DNA from: Njordibacter sp028825405
GTDB taxonomy: Bacteria > Pseudomonadota > Gammaproteobacteria > Pseudomonadales > Balneatricaceae
Assembly (NCBI RefSeq): GCF_047730065.1
Contig: NZ_CP159829.1
Coordinates: 682,001-746,000 of the forward strand
Direction: 5' to 3'
Length of the DNA: 64,000 bases
The notes under the pieces were generated by a model, which worked only from the letters and a program-made list of their open reading frames with translations, searched no databases and had not been told where the DNA came from. Within the stretch, counting starts at the first letter, position 1; the number at the start of each line of letters is the position of its first letter. A program made the position numbers and the translations under genes. This document shows positions 1-8,978 of the stretch, piece after piece.

Positions 1-100
1 TAACCCCACCTCAATTATACCCGTAGGTCCAGTGATTGATTTTATGCAACCACACGATCGAGCGTCGATTTAGTCAAAGATTGGTGTTAATACCCCTTTA

Positions 101-126
101 AAGATTGCTTTAGCAGTCTTTTTTTT
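101..126 (+). terminator. Rho-independent terminator of a gene upstream of the window
   Basis: An AAGATTGC arm, a TTTA loop and a GCAGTCTT arm (one G-U wobble) are followed by a run of eight T. No gene is visible in the first 100 bases, so this probably closes a transcript that starts outside the window. Confidence 0.65.
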
Positions 127-163
127 GCGCCTCATGCACATGAGCCAGATAGAGAAATAATAA

Positions 164-1708
164 ATGAAACCTGTAGTCGCTAATAATAAACCCGTTAAAG
201 TCACCCTTGCCAAAGGTGAGGCCTATGCCTTTTGTACCTGTGGACGATCGAGTCAGCAACCCTTTTGTGATGGCTCCCATGTCGGTACTGACTTTAAACC
301 GCAGCAGGTAGTAGCAGAGGAGGCAGGCGATGCGTATTTGTGTCAGTGCAAACATTCTTCAAATTTACCATTTTGTGATGGCAGTCATAAACAATTTGAC
401 GAAAGTTCAATAGGTAAAGAAGGCCCTGGTTTGGGAGTTGACGCCTCTAAAATTCCCCTCGTTAGTGCCACAAAAGAAGAGCCTACTGTGGAGTTTATTC
501 ACCAACTTGCGAGGGACGGTTTATCTAAGATGGGCCATCACGGGCCCATGGCATCTATGGGGGTGCCCCGTCACGAGTTGCCTCACTGGGATGATATTCA
601 GATTATGACAGCACAGATGGCACGTAAACCTTTGTTTGAAGATGTGGCAGTCAGCAGTGAACTAGTGATTGGGCCAAGGGCTAAAAAGCCACTCATCTTA
701 AAGATCCCATTATTTGTCTCAGATATGAGTTTTGGTGCATTATCAGAAGAAGCGAAGTTGTCCTTATCAATAGGTGCTGAGTTAGCTGGTACGGGCATTT
801 GTTCTGGTGAAGGGGGCATGTTACCTGCAGAGCAACAAGCCAACTCGCGCTATTTTTATGAACTTGCTAGTGCCCAATTTGGGTACGATGAAGCTAAGTT
901 AAAAAACGTTCAGGCCTTTCATTTCAAAGGTGGCCAAGGCGCAAAAACGGGTACTGGAGGCCATCTTCCTGGTAATAAAAATATTGGTAAAATTGCGCAA
1001 GTGCGGGGTATTGCAGCGGGTGAGGCGGCTATCTCGCCTCCCACTTTTAAAGATTTACATTCGCCTAAAGACTTCAGAAAATTTGCTGATCGGGTACGCT
1101 CTATTACGGGTGGTATTCCCATTGGCTTTAAACTCAGTGCTAACCACATCGAAAAAGACATTCAATTTGCTCTGGATGCCAGCGCTGACTATATCATTCT
1201 TGATGGACGTGGCGGTGGCACAGGGGCTGCACCTGAGATGTTTAGGGACCATATCAGTGTGCCTACGATTCCCGCATTGGCAAGGGCCCGCAAGTATTTA
1301 AATGAGCAGGGCGCAAGCGGCGAAGTCACCTTGATCATTACTGGTGGTTTGCGAGTACCGATGGATTTTGTTAAGGCCATGGCTTTAGGAGCAGATGGTG
1401 TGGCGATCTCCAATAGTGCGATGCAGTCGATCGGATGTGTGGCTGCAAGAATTTGTAATACTAATAATTGCCCCGCTGGTATTGCTACTCAAAAAGCAGA
1501 TTTACGGCAGCGATTAAATGTAGAAAAATCTTCTGTTCAACTGAAGAAATTTTTTGAATCTTCAACCCTTTTAATGCAGGTGATGGCTCGCGCCTGCGGG
1601 CATGATGCCTTAAGAAAATTTACCCAAGAGGATTTAGCAACATGGCATCGTGATATGGCGTTATTGAGTGGCATAAACTACTCAGGAATGATGCCGCCAT
1701 CGCGTTAA
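164..1708 (+). CDS. CDGSH iron-sulfur / FMN-binding glutamate synthase-like protein
   Basis: This protein of 514 residues has two parts. Residues about 20-75 hold two CDGSH (mitoNEET-type) clusters, CTCGRSSQQPFCDGSH and CQCKHSSNLPFCDGSH, each with the three Cys and one His that bind a 2Fe-2S cluster. Residues about 130-500 match the FMN-binding central domain of glutamate synthase, including the glycine-rich stretch FKGGQGAKTGTGG and a Cys-x5-Cys-x4-Cys motif (CVAARICNTNNC) that holds a 3Fe-4S cluster in GltB. The amidotransferase domain is absent, so it is a stand-alone oxidoreductase of unknown substrate, probably cytosolic and using electrons passed between the clusters and FMN. It is monocistronic. 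Family assignment is firm; the reaction is unknown. Confidence 0.88.
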   Translation: MKPVVANNKPVKVTLAKGEAYAFCTCGRSSQQPFCDGSHVGTDFKPQQVVAEEAGDAYLCQCKHSSNLPFCDGSHKQFDESSIGKEGPGLGVDASKIPLVSATKEEPTVEFIHQLARDGLSKMGHHGPMASMGVPRHELPHWDDIQIMTAQMARKPLFEDVAVSSELVIGPRAKKPLILKIPLFVSDMSFGALSEEAKLSLSIGAELAGTGICSGEGGMLPAEQQANSRYFYELASAQFGYDEAKLKNVQAFHFKGGQGAKTGTGGHLPGNKNIGKIAQVRGIAAGEAAISPPTFKDLHSPKDFRKFADRVRSITGGIPIGFKLSANHIEKDIQFALDASADYIILDGRGGGTGAAPEMFRDHISVPTIPALARARKYLNEQGASGEVTLIITGGLRVPMDFVKAMALGADGVAISNSAMQSIGCVAARICNTNNCPAGIATQKADLRQRLNVEKSSVQLKKFFESSTLLMQVMARACGHDALRKFTQEDLATWHRDMALLSGINYSGMMPPSR

Positions 1709-2096
1709 ACTACTCACCCCAAGTGCAACATGGATAGGGGTTTTTGGATGATTTGTGTTTTGTTAATGATCCTGTAGGGTAAGCGATCACTTACTTACCG
1801 TGGGTTAATGGGGCGTGTTGTTGGCTGGTACTATGTTTAAGTTATGTTTAAGTCATGTGTAAGTCACGTTTAAGTTATGTGTGTGCCTTATGTATTTAAT
1901 CAGTGTGCTATTAGTGTGCGATTAGTGTGCTATTTATGTTGCAGACTTATATTGAATTTGGCAGGCTAAGGCGTAGACTAGGGCGGAAATTGAATAGTTC
2001 ATATGAGCTTGGGTTGATGCCTTCTTACCTCCCAATTATTGATGCATCTTAAAACCCCATAATCCAACATCTCACGAGTAAAGGTTCAGATTAAAT
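1709..2096. repeat. Intergenic region with two 11-bp tandem repeat arrays
   Basis: This 388-base gap has no gene. Positions 1835-1878 hold four tandem 11-bp units of the type GTTTAAGTTAT (variants GTTTAAGTCAT and GTGTAAGTCAC). Positions 1902-1934 hold three 11-bp units AGTGTGCTATT (the middle one with G for T). Both arrays lie upstream of the photolyase gene. An 11-bp period is close to one DNA turn, so stacked protein sites are possible, but a neutral slippage origin is as likely. Confidence 0.75.
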
Positions 2097-3599
2097 ATGC
2101 CCAATAATAGCTTGCTTTTAGTGCTTGGTAATCAACTATTTCCCATAGAAAACATGCAAACAGCCGCCACTGATTTTATATTTATGGCAGAAGACTTGGG
2201 CCTTTGCACCTATGAGAAACACCATAAGTTAAAGATCTTAATGTTTTTAGCGGCGATGCGTGAAAAACGGGATGAGTTGCTAACTCATAATTTCAAAGTT
2301 GATTATGTTGATATTGATCACCCCTCGTTTGATCAAGCCTATGAAGAAAAGTTAGCTAAGTGTATTTTAGAACGCGATGTTACCTCACTGACCATTTTTG
2401 AAATTGAAGACAAAGACTTTGAAGCGAGAATACAAACCTTTGCTGCCCAGCAAAACCTAACGCTCACAGTATTACTCTCGCCCATGTTTATTTTAGATCG
2501 GCAAGAGTTTTTATCCTTTACTGGGAAAACAAAAGTGTTGCGCATGGGTAATTTTTATAAAGAGGTGCGTAAAAAACTCAATCTACTCATGGATGAAGAA
2601 CAAAAACCCTTGGGTGGTAAGTGGTCTTTCGATGAAGATAACCGTAAGAAAATTCCTAAGGGTTTGTCTCTACCAGAGCAGTATGAGCCCCAGCAGAGTG
2701 TTTACATTGAACCATTAAAAACCACCATAGCACTCAAGTTTTCTAGCCACCCAGGTCAGATGAATGACGTTTGGATGCCTCTGACTCGACCAGATGCCCT
2801 GGCACATATTGACCACTTTCTAAGCCTGAAATTTGAAAACTTTGGTATTTACGAAGATGCTATTTTGCAAAATGATACCTTTATGTTTCACAGCGCCATT
2901 AGCCCCTCTTTAAACATGGGCTTAATTACCCCTTATGACATTATTAATAAAGTGTTGGCTTACACTGAAGCAAACCATGTGCCGTTGAACTCTGTGGAGG
3001 GTTTTTTACGACAGATTATTGGCTGGCGTGAATTTATTAGAGGGGTTTATCAGCACCATGGTGCAACCCAACTAGAGAGTAACTTTTTTAATTTCTCTGG
3101 CGCATTAAAAAGTAGCTGGTATTCTGGTGATACAGGTATTCCACCCTTGGACGATGCCATCGGTTTTTCCCAGAAGTTTGGCTACACTCACCACATCAAT
3201 CGACTCATGGTGATCGCTAACCTTATGACCTTGTGTGAGGTGCACCCAGCACAGGTCTATCGATGGTTTATGGAAATGTATGTGGATTCTTCAGAGTGGG
3301 TCATGACGCCTAATGTATTTGGTATGGGAACCTTTGCAGATGGTGGCATCTTTGCGACTAAGCCTTACATTTGTGGGTCTAATTACATTCTTAAAATGAG
3401 TGATTATAAAAAAGGTGAGTGGTGTGATACGGTTGATGGCCTATATTGGCGTTTTGTTAGCCGTCATATGGGGGTATTAAAAAATAACCCACGTTTATCG
3501 TTTATGCGTAAAACCCTTGAAAATATGAAACCTGAACGTAAGGAATTAATATTTGCTTGTGCAGAGGACTTTATTGCCACCCATTGTGCCCCTCAATAA
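2097..3599 (+). CDS. Cryptochrome/photolyase family protein (FeS-BCP / PhrB-like)
   Basis: At 500 residues this matches the bacterial (6-4) photolyase / deoxyribodipyrimidine photolyase-related family: an N-terminal Rossmann-like domain (LLLVLGNQLFP at the start, MAEDLGLCTYEKHHKLK at about 30-46) and a C-terminal FAD-binding helical domain with EGFLRQIIGWREFIRG and the late block TPNVFGMGTFADGG. Such enzymes use FAD and light to repair UV lesions. In the usual family the segment after MSDY carries CxxC and a later CPFN, supplying three of the four cysteines of a 4Fe-4S cluster. Here it reads MSDYKKGEWCDTVDG, so the canonical cluster looks absent or changed. It is preceded by 11-bp repeats and stands alone. 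Repair or sensory function cannot be told apart from sequence. Confidence 0.85.
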   Translation: MPNNSLLLVLGNQLFPIENMQTAATDFIFMAEDLGLCTYEKHHKLKILMFLAAMREKRDELLTHNFKVDYVDIDHPSFDQAYEEKLAKCILERDVTSLTIFEIEDKDFEARIQTFAAQQNLTLTVLLSPMFILDRQEFLSFTGKTKVLRMGNFYKEVRKKLNLLMDEEQKPLGGKWSFDEDNRKKIPKGLSLPEQYEPQQSVYIEPLKTTIALKFSSHPGQMNDVWMPLTRPDALAHIDHFLSLKFENFGIYEDAILQNDTFMFHSAISPSLNMGLITPYDIINKVLAYTEANHVPLNSVEGFLRQIIGWREFIRGVYQHHGATQLESNFFNFSGALKSSWYSGDTGIPPLDDAIGFSQKFGYTHHINRLMVIANLMTLCEVHPAQVYRWFMEMYVDSSEWVMTPNVFGMGTFADGGIFATKPYICGSNYILKMSDYKKGEWCDTVDGLYWRFVSRHMGVLKNNPRLSFMRKTLENMKPERKELIFACAEDFIATHCAPQ

Positions 3600-3763
3600 A
3601 CAAAGTGTGCCCTTTAATAAACAAAGTGGGCATAGAGTTGAGGTTTTTAGTCATTTGCATCAAGGCGACCCAAACCCTGGTGTTACTCCAAAGTCGTAGT
3701 TTCAATTGAGCTCATGTCGGTTAGTATGGTGGCTTATTTGCTGCCCTGATCGAGTAAAAGTCT

Positions 3764-5650
3764 ATGAGCTATGCCACAACCTACCAACAGGCACTCACGC
3801 AACCTGCATTATTTTGGCAACAGCAGGCGCAGCGTCTACCTTGGTTTAAAACCCCCACTCAGGGGGTAGATACGGGCACATGGCCCACTGGGCGTTGGTT
3901 TAGTGACGGTGAAATGAATACCTGCTATATGGCCCTTGATCATCATGTGGCGAACGGTCGGGGCGATCAAGTGGCTATTTATTACGATTCACCCGTTACC
4001 GGTCTGCAATCTAGGCATACTTACGCTCAATTATTACACGAAGTGGCTCTGTTTGCCGGTGCGCTAAGACAGCAAGGTGTGGCTAAAGGTGACCGCGTGG
4101 TGATCTATATGCCAATGGTGATGGAAGCTGCGATTGCCATGTTAGCCTGTGCTCGTATTGGTGCTGTGCACTCTGTGGTATTTGGGGGCTTTGCTGCAGT
4201 TGAATTGGCTGTGCGCATTGATGACGCAAAACCAACGGCCGTTATTAGTGCGTCTTGTGGCATTGAAGTGGCCAAGGTCATTGCCTACAAACCATTGTTA
4301 GATGAGGCTTTGCAGTTAGCCCAGCATCAAGTGCAAAGTGTGGTGATATTACAACGACCACAATTAGAGGCATCCCTCCAAGCAGGGCGTGATCATGACT
4401 GGCTGCAGTTGATGGCCCAGGCTGAACCCGCCGAAGCAGTCACTGTGAAAGCAACAGACCCTCTCTATATTCTTTACACCTCAGGCACCACGGGCAAGCC
4501 CAAAGGTATCGTGCGGGACAATGGGGGCCATGCGGTGGCTCTTCATTATAGTATGAGTGCGATTTACAATATGTCGGCTGGCGATGTCTTTTGGGCAGCG
4601 TCAGATGTGGGATGGGTAGTAGGGCACTCCTATATTGTTTATGCGCCATTGTTGGCAGGGTGTACCAGTATTCTTTATGAAGGTAAGCCAGTCATGACGC
4701 CAGACGCGGGCGCATTTTGGCGTGTGATCGAGGAATATAAAGTCAAAGCTATTTTCTCAGCACCGACTGCTTTTCGAGCCATTAAAAAAGAAGATCCTAA
4801 GGGTGAATTACTTAAAAAGTATGACATTAGTAGTTTAGAAACAGTATTTATGGCGGGTGAAAGACTAGACCCACCCACCTATAATTGGGCCTTAGACATT
4901 ATAGGAAGGCCAGTGGTCGACCATTGGTGGCAAACAGAGACGGGCTGGTCTATTTGTGCCAATCCCGTGGGTTTGGATGATTTGCCTGCCAAAGCAGGTT
5001 CGTCCACTGTGGCTATTGCAGGTTACGACTTACGTATTTTGTCGGATGCAGGTGTGCCTTTAGGAGCTAACGAAAAAGGTAATATTGCCCTCAAGTTACC
5101 CCTGCCACCTGGATGTTTAATTGGCATTTGGGGGGATGACACTCGTGTGCATGACTCTTATTTGGCACAATTTCCAGGCTATTACACTTCGGGCGACGGT
5201 GGTTATCGTGACGAGGATGACTATGTGTTTATTATGGGGCGTACGGATGACGTTATTAATATTGCCGGCCACAGGTTGTCTACGGGTGAAATGGAAGAGG
5301 TCGTAGGTGCTCATGAGATGGTCGCCGAGTGCGCCGTAATAGGGGTGCAAGATGATCTAAAAGGCCAATTACCCATGGCTTTAGTATTACTTAAAGTGGG
5401 CGCAAGCATTGATGAAGCTCAGCTAAGTAAAGAAATTGTAACCATGTTGCGTAAAACCATAGGTCCTATTGCGGTGTTAAAAAGTGCTCACATAGTGGCG
5501 CGCTTGCCAAAAACCAGATCAGGTAAAATTTTACGTAACATCATCCGTCACATTGCTAATGGTGAAACTTTTGTGGTGCCAGCCACCATTGATGATCCAG
5601 CCAGTCTGGATGAAATCAAAAAACTGGTCACTAACAGTGACCAGCATTAA
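3764..5650 (+). CDS. prpE: Propionyl-CoA synthetase (acyl-CoA synthetase, AMP-forming)
   Basis: This 628-residue protein belongs to the acetyl-CoA/propionyl-CoA synthetase branch of the ANL superfamily. It activates a short-chain acid with ATP and CoA through an acyl-adenylate. Visible signatures are the N-terminal ACAS block (TGRWFSDGEMNTCYMALD), the phosphate-binding loop LYTSGTTGKPKG at about 239-250, the VDHWWQTETGW motif, the hinge region GRTDDVINIAGHRLSTGEME and the C-terminal catalytic lysine in KTRSGKILRN. Length and the early GRG-DQVAIYYDSPVTG stretch fit PrpE better than Acs. It could feed propionate into the methylcitrate or methylmalonyl route, but no such genes are adjacent. ATG AGC TAT is a plausible start. 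Confidence 0.88.
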   Translation: MSYATTYQQALTQPALFWQQQAQRLPWFKTPTQGVDTGTWPTGRWFSDGEMNTCYMALDHHVANGRGDQVAIYYDSPVTGLQSRHTYAQLLHEVALFAGALRQQGVAKGDRVVIYMPMVMEAAIAMLACARIGAVHSVVFGGFAAVELAVRIDDAKPTAVISASCGIEVAKVIAYKPLLDEALQLAQHQVQSVVILQRPQLEASLQAGRDHDWLQLMAQAEPAEAVTVKATDPLYILYTSGTTGKPKGIVRDNGGHAVALHYSMSAIYNMSAGDVFWAASDVGWVVGHSYIVYAPLLAGCTSILYEGKPVMTPDAGAFWRVIEEYKVKAIFSAPTAFRAIKKEDPKGELLKKYDISSLETVFMAGERLDPPTYNWALDIIGRPVVDHWWQTETGWSICANPVGLDDLPAKAGSSTVAIAGYDLRILSDAGVPLGANEKGNIALKLPLPPGCLIGIWGDDTRVHDSYLAQFPGYYTSGDGGYRDEDDYVFIMGRTDDVINIAGHRLSTGEMEEVVGAHEMVAECAVIGVQDDLKGQLPMALVLLKVGASIDEAQLSKEIVTMLRKTIGPIAVLKSAHIVARLPKTRSGKILRNIIRHIANGETFVVPATIDDPASLDEIKKLVTNSDQH

Positions 5651-5735
5651 CTAGCAGGGATTAGAAGTTACTGGTGGTTGTTAGGAGTGTCTAGCAGCTA
5701 TTAGGAGTCGCTAGCAGGTATTAACAGGCACTAGT
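5651..5735. repeat. Three imperfect about 25-bp direct repeats after prpE
   Basis: The block between the two convergent genes contains three copies of a CTAGCAG-n-ATTA unit (starting at about 5651, 5690 and 5711) that end near GTTACTGG, GAGTCG and CAGGCACTAG. They do not form a convincing hairpin with a T tract. No function is evident. Confidence 0.5.
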
Positions 5736-5737
5736 CA

Positions 5738-6331
5738 TTAAAGGGGATTAGTGCAATGTTCATCCACTAAGTTCTGCAGTAGCTGCTTAAAGTCGCTAAA
5801 GCTGCGGGTTTTAAGGTTAGCCACTTTACCTCCATCATCCACCAAACGTACCTTGATAATCGATTGCAGGTAGGGGTTGGTCTCAAACTGCGACACTTCT
5901 AGGGCAGTCATGGGCCCACCTTGAAGCTTTAATGAGTGCACTGAGGCGGCGCTTAGCTTTGAAAAATACTCTGATCGGGTCGCACATAAGTAACGCTTGG
6001 CCGACACATGATGGCGCACACATTGGGTCACAGATTCTGGAAAAAATGGTGCTAATACTTTGGCGCCATAAACCTCATGCTGGCGATCATGGGAGTCGTC
6101 CATTGAAAAAGTACCAAAGTCACTGGTGAAATGACCTATATCGTGCAATAAAGCCGCAGCAATCACGATATTAGAGTGCCCTTGATGCTCTGCCAGAGAC
6201 GCCCCTTGGAGCATATGTTGTGCCATAGTCACGGGCTCACCCAGATAAGCTTGCCTGCCACTGTGGTGAAATATGTGGCCTAAGTGAGCCACAATGTTGC
6301 TTGGGGTTAAATTCTTAACGTGATTTTGCAT
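5738..6331 (-). CDS. tmpB: HD-domain phosphonate-cleaving oxygenase (PhnZ/TmpB-like)
   Basis: This 197-residue protein has the mixed-valence diiron HD oxygenase signature of the PhnZ family: a YLGEPVTMAQHMLQ segment matching the YxGE lid and QH ligand region, LLHDIGH (HD pair) and a later RHHVSAKRYL. Characterised relatives oxidatively split a 1-hydroxyphosphonate into a carboxylic acid and phosphate. It follows a gamma-butyrobetaine-hydroxylase-like Fe/2OG oxygenase on the same strand. That is the arrangement of TmpA-TmpB, where 2-(trimethylamino)ethylphosphonate is hydroxylated and then cleaved to glycine betaine and phosphate. Start is ATG with AGGAG 8 bases upstream. The family call is strong; the exact substrate (trimethyl- versus unmethylated aminoethylphosphonate) is inferred from the neighbour. 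Confidence 0.78.
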   Translation of the reverse strand: MQNHVKNLTPSNIVAHLGHIFHHSGRQAYLGEPVTMAQHMLQGASLAEHQGHSNIVIAAALLHDIGHFTSDFGTFSMDDSHDRQHEVYGAKVLAPFFPESVTQCVRHHVSAKRYLCATRSEYFSKLSAASVHSLKLQGGPMTALEVSQFETNPYLQSIIKVRLVDDGGKVANLKTRSFSDFKQLLQNLVDEHCTNPL

Positions 6332-6376
6332 GATTTTACTCCTATCTCAGGGCCTACTTCGCTCTTAACTCGACTT

Positions 6377-7522
6377 CTAACCCAAAAGGGCATCTTTATG
6401 GTTGTTAGTAAGCACAGATAAGCGAGAAAGCAGGCCATCCATGTCGGCATAACAGCCTTGCAGCCAGCGCGTGCCAGCGCCAGAAAATGCCTTACGAGCA
6501 TGCAACACACGGGTGTTATCCAGCACAAAACAATCACCAGCATTGAGTCGAAAGCCAACTTCAGAGGCTGGGTTGTCAATAATTTCAGCAAAGTGGCGAT
6601 AGGCGGCATAGTAGTCTTGCATGTGCTCAAAAGGAATATCGGTAAAAGGTGCTGCAGAACGATTATTGAAGCGAATGCCCTGTAATTGCCCATCAGCAGA
6701 CAACTCGATCATGGGGCGTCTTGCCTGTAAGCAAACGTCGTGTTCGCCAGCATATTCAAAATGCGCACAATAGGTGCTGAGCAAATTAAAACCATGAGGG
6801 TCTACTTGACGCAATTGGGTGGCCGCATTAAAACCATCCACTAAGACATTGTCGCCACCAGGTACAGAGCTTTCTAAGCAATAAAGCACTTGAATGGTGG
6901 GCACAGGGTCGCGGTAAGGGTTATCTGTGTGGGCCTGTAAAGCTAAGCCAGTATAGGCAAGATTAGTGGGCTTTTCTTCAACGCGCACCTCAAATATGCG
7001 GCCATAGTTGGTCTCGCGTAAATGGCCAAACAGGTCAACTACCCGAGTTAAAGCACCCGCATGCACCGGACCTGCATTGAGTTTGGCAAAACCAAACTGT
7101 GCTATCTGCTTAAGCCACACCTTTAAAGTCTGTGGCGAGGTAACCGCAGCATCAAACTCAGCCTCGGGTAAGCTGGCCATTAAACGACTGTCCCACAGGG
7201 TTTGGTTGGGTTTATGCCACCCTTTGGTGGTCTCAATGGGTTTGTCATACGCATGACTTAAAAGCCAATTAAGAGGGAAATCGACGGTTTTGTTTTCGGG
7301 CATAAAAGTCACTGTTAAGACATCTTGTGTGACTTGGGTATGACTGACAAAAATCTTAGCATCAATGTCTTGTAAGGTAATCAGTCGCTGGCCATTACTA
7401 GCGCTGCGTGTGGCTGGATCTAACGCATTGTCCCTGAGCCAAATGGCGTGAAAGCGGCTAGTGTGATCAGCCACTGTTAAGCGAATGATTTGGCCATCTG
7501 ACTCTAAAGTTACCTTGTTCAT
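6377..7522 (-). CDS. tmpA: Fe(II)/2-oxoglutarate oxygenase, gamma-butyrobetaine hydroxylase / TmpA-like
   Basis: The chosen start encodes MNKVTLES and is preceded by GGAG five bases away, giving 381 residues; a longer TTG start adds nine residues. An N-terminal beta domain of the GBBH type (residues about 5-95, with FHAIWLRDNA) is followed by a TauD/TfdA jelly roll with the facial triad HTD in QAHTDNPYRD, the distal His in DNTRVLHARKAF and the 2OG-binding Arg in GTRWLQGCY. GBBH homologues hydroxylate trimethylammonium substrates. Next to a PhnZ-like HD oxygenase the best reading is TmpA, which hydroxylates 2-(trimethylamino)ethylphosphonate. True gamma-butyrobetaine hydroxylase (carnitine synthesis) is the alternative. 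Confidence 0.75.
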   Translation of the reverse strand: MNKVTLESDGQIIRLTVADHTSRFHAIWLRDNALDPATRSASNGQRLITLQDIDAKIFVSHTQVTQDVLTVTFMPENKTVDFPLNWLLSHAYDKPIETTKGWHKPNQTLWDSRLMASLPEAEFDAAVTSPQTLKVWLKQIAQFGFAKLNAGPVHAGALTRVVDLFGHLRETNYGRIFEVRVEEKPTNLAYTGLALQAHTDNPYRDPVPTIQVLYCLESSVPGGDNVLVDGFNAATQLRQVDPHGFNLLSTYCAHFEYAGEHDVCLQARRPMIELSADGQLQGIRFNNRSAAPFTDIPFEHMQDYYAAYRHFAEIIDNPASEVGFRLNAGDCFVLDNTRVLHARKAFSGAGTRWLQGCYADMDGLLSRLSVLTNNHKDALLG

Positions 7523-7631
7523 GTCAGCTCCATAATAGATTTGTGTCAACTTAGTTTAGGTCAAATGTTAGCTTCATGTTGGTCTTTCACTAACATTATA
7601 AAAGCATGCCTAATAACTACCTATGTGGGCC

Positions 7632-8948
7632 CTAAAGACGGCTCTCAAACCAATGAGCCAGCAACGCCCCGGTATTGTAATAGGCTGATTTTAAGCGCCA
7701 GTGGCAGTCCATTGTAGGGTCACTAATAGCAAGAGGTAAGTGGATTTCATCTAAACCCATGGCCCATTTTGCTGCAGCACAACCCAAGGTAGTAGCGGGG
7801 CCAATGCCGCGGCCACTGTATCCATATAAACTAATGGCTTGAGGACCCATGGCACACATCTTAGGCAGTTTGTCAGCAGTCATGGCAATTTGGCCACTCC
7901 ACATATAGTCAAATTCATAGGCTTTCAGCTCTGGAAATAAGGCCTTGAGTTTGCGCTGGGCCCAATGCATGTGAGTGCTAGATCCTCTATGCTCTAAAGA
8001 ACCCACACCACCAATAATTAAACGGCCCTTGTGATCGAGTCTGAAAGAAGACATAGCATGGGCCGTGTCCCAGCAGCCTTCTTTGTGAGGTAGAATCTCC
8101 TCTTGCTGTTTCAGAGTTAACGGTGCAGTGGCAAATTGGCAGTAACCGATGGGTGTAAAATAACCTTTTGTTTGGCTTTGTGGAGCCTGACTTTGAGCAT
8201 CCCTAGAGCTACGCTGGGCATCGTTTTGGGTGCCATAAGCATTAGTTGCCACAATTAATTGATTGGCACTAACGCGGCCTTGTGCAGTGAAGATGTGCCA
8301 TTGCTTGTCTTGGTAACGATAATCAAGCACAGCCGACTGAGTGTTTATGCTCGCGCCGGCTTTCACTGCTGCGTGGGCTAAACCAAAGGCATAACTTAAG
8401 GGCTGGATAGTGCCAGCACGGGCATCAAATAAAGCCCCTAAAAACTCACTAGAGCCTGTGCGCTGCATTGTGGCCGATGCGCTTAATAATTCCACAGGGG
8501 CTTGGCGCTTTTGCTGCTGTAAAAAACGTCGGTTAAGATCTTTCAGACCGCTTTTGTTGGTGGCACAGTGAAGGGTGCCATGTCGCACTGGGTTGCAATC
8601 GATCTGGTATTTTTGGATTAAATCAAACACCATATCAGGTGCACAGGCGAAGGCTTGGTTCAGTTTTTGTCCTGCGGCTTGTCCTAGTGTAGCTTCAATG
8701 TCGTCGGGTGGGGTCCATAAACCGGCATTCACCAAACCCACATTACGCCCAGAACCACCAAAGCCAATGGTTTGGGCTTCAAGCAAGTGCACATCAAGGC
8801 CGCTTTTAGCTAACTCCAAGGCCGCTGACAAGCCACCATAGCCGCCCCCAATAATGGCTACGTCTGCGTGCGCATGATGTGCCAGAGCTTGGCCGGTAAA
8901 GGGGTTATTAGTGCTGGCCTGCCAGAGGCTTTGGAGAGTTATGGGCAT
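7632..8948 (-). CDS. FAD-dependent amine oxidoreductase (DAO family)
   Basis: This 438-residue protein begins with a Rossmann FAD-binding motif DVAIIGGGYGGLSAALELA (about 29-47) and carries the DAO-family C-terminal block GYSGRGIGPATTLG. It is closest in style to PuuB/glycine-oxidase-like enzymes that oxidise secondary amines to aldehydes. In aminophosphonate gene clusters a related oxidase (PbfD type) acts on N-methyl-aminoethylphosphonate, and the location upstream of tmpAB-like genes with an aldehyde dehydrogenase makes that role plausible. Residues about 238-260 are a low-complexity Gln/Ser-rich insert. The substrate is inferred, not shown. Confidence 0.72.
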   Translation of the reverse strand: MPITLQSLWQASTNNPFTGQALAHHAHADVAIIGGGYGGLSAALELAKSGLDVHLLEAQTIGFGGSGRNVGLVNAGLWTPPDDIEATLGQAAGQKLNQAFACAPDMVFDLIQKYQIDCNPVRHGTLHCATNKSGLKDLNRRFLQQQKRQAPVELLSASATMQRTGSSEFLGALFDARAGTIQPLSYAFGLAHAAVKAGASINTQSAVLDYRYQDKQWHIFTAQGRVSANQLIVATNAYGTQNDAQRSSRDAQSQAPQSQTKGYFTPIGYCQFATAPLTLKQQEEILPHKEGCWDTAHAMSSFRLDHKGRLIIGGVGSLEHRGSSTHMHWAQRKLKALFPELKAYEFDYMWSGQIAMTADKLPKMCAMGPQAISLYGYSGRGIGPATTLGCAAAKWAMGLDEIHLPLAISDPTMDCHWRLKSAYYNTGALLAHWFESRL

Positions 8949-8978
8949 ATTAGATCATCTTTGTTTTTCAATGGTGAC

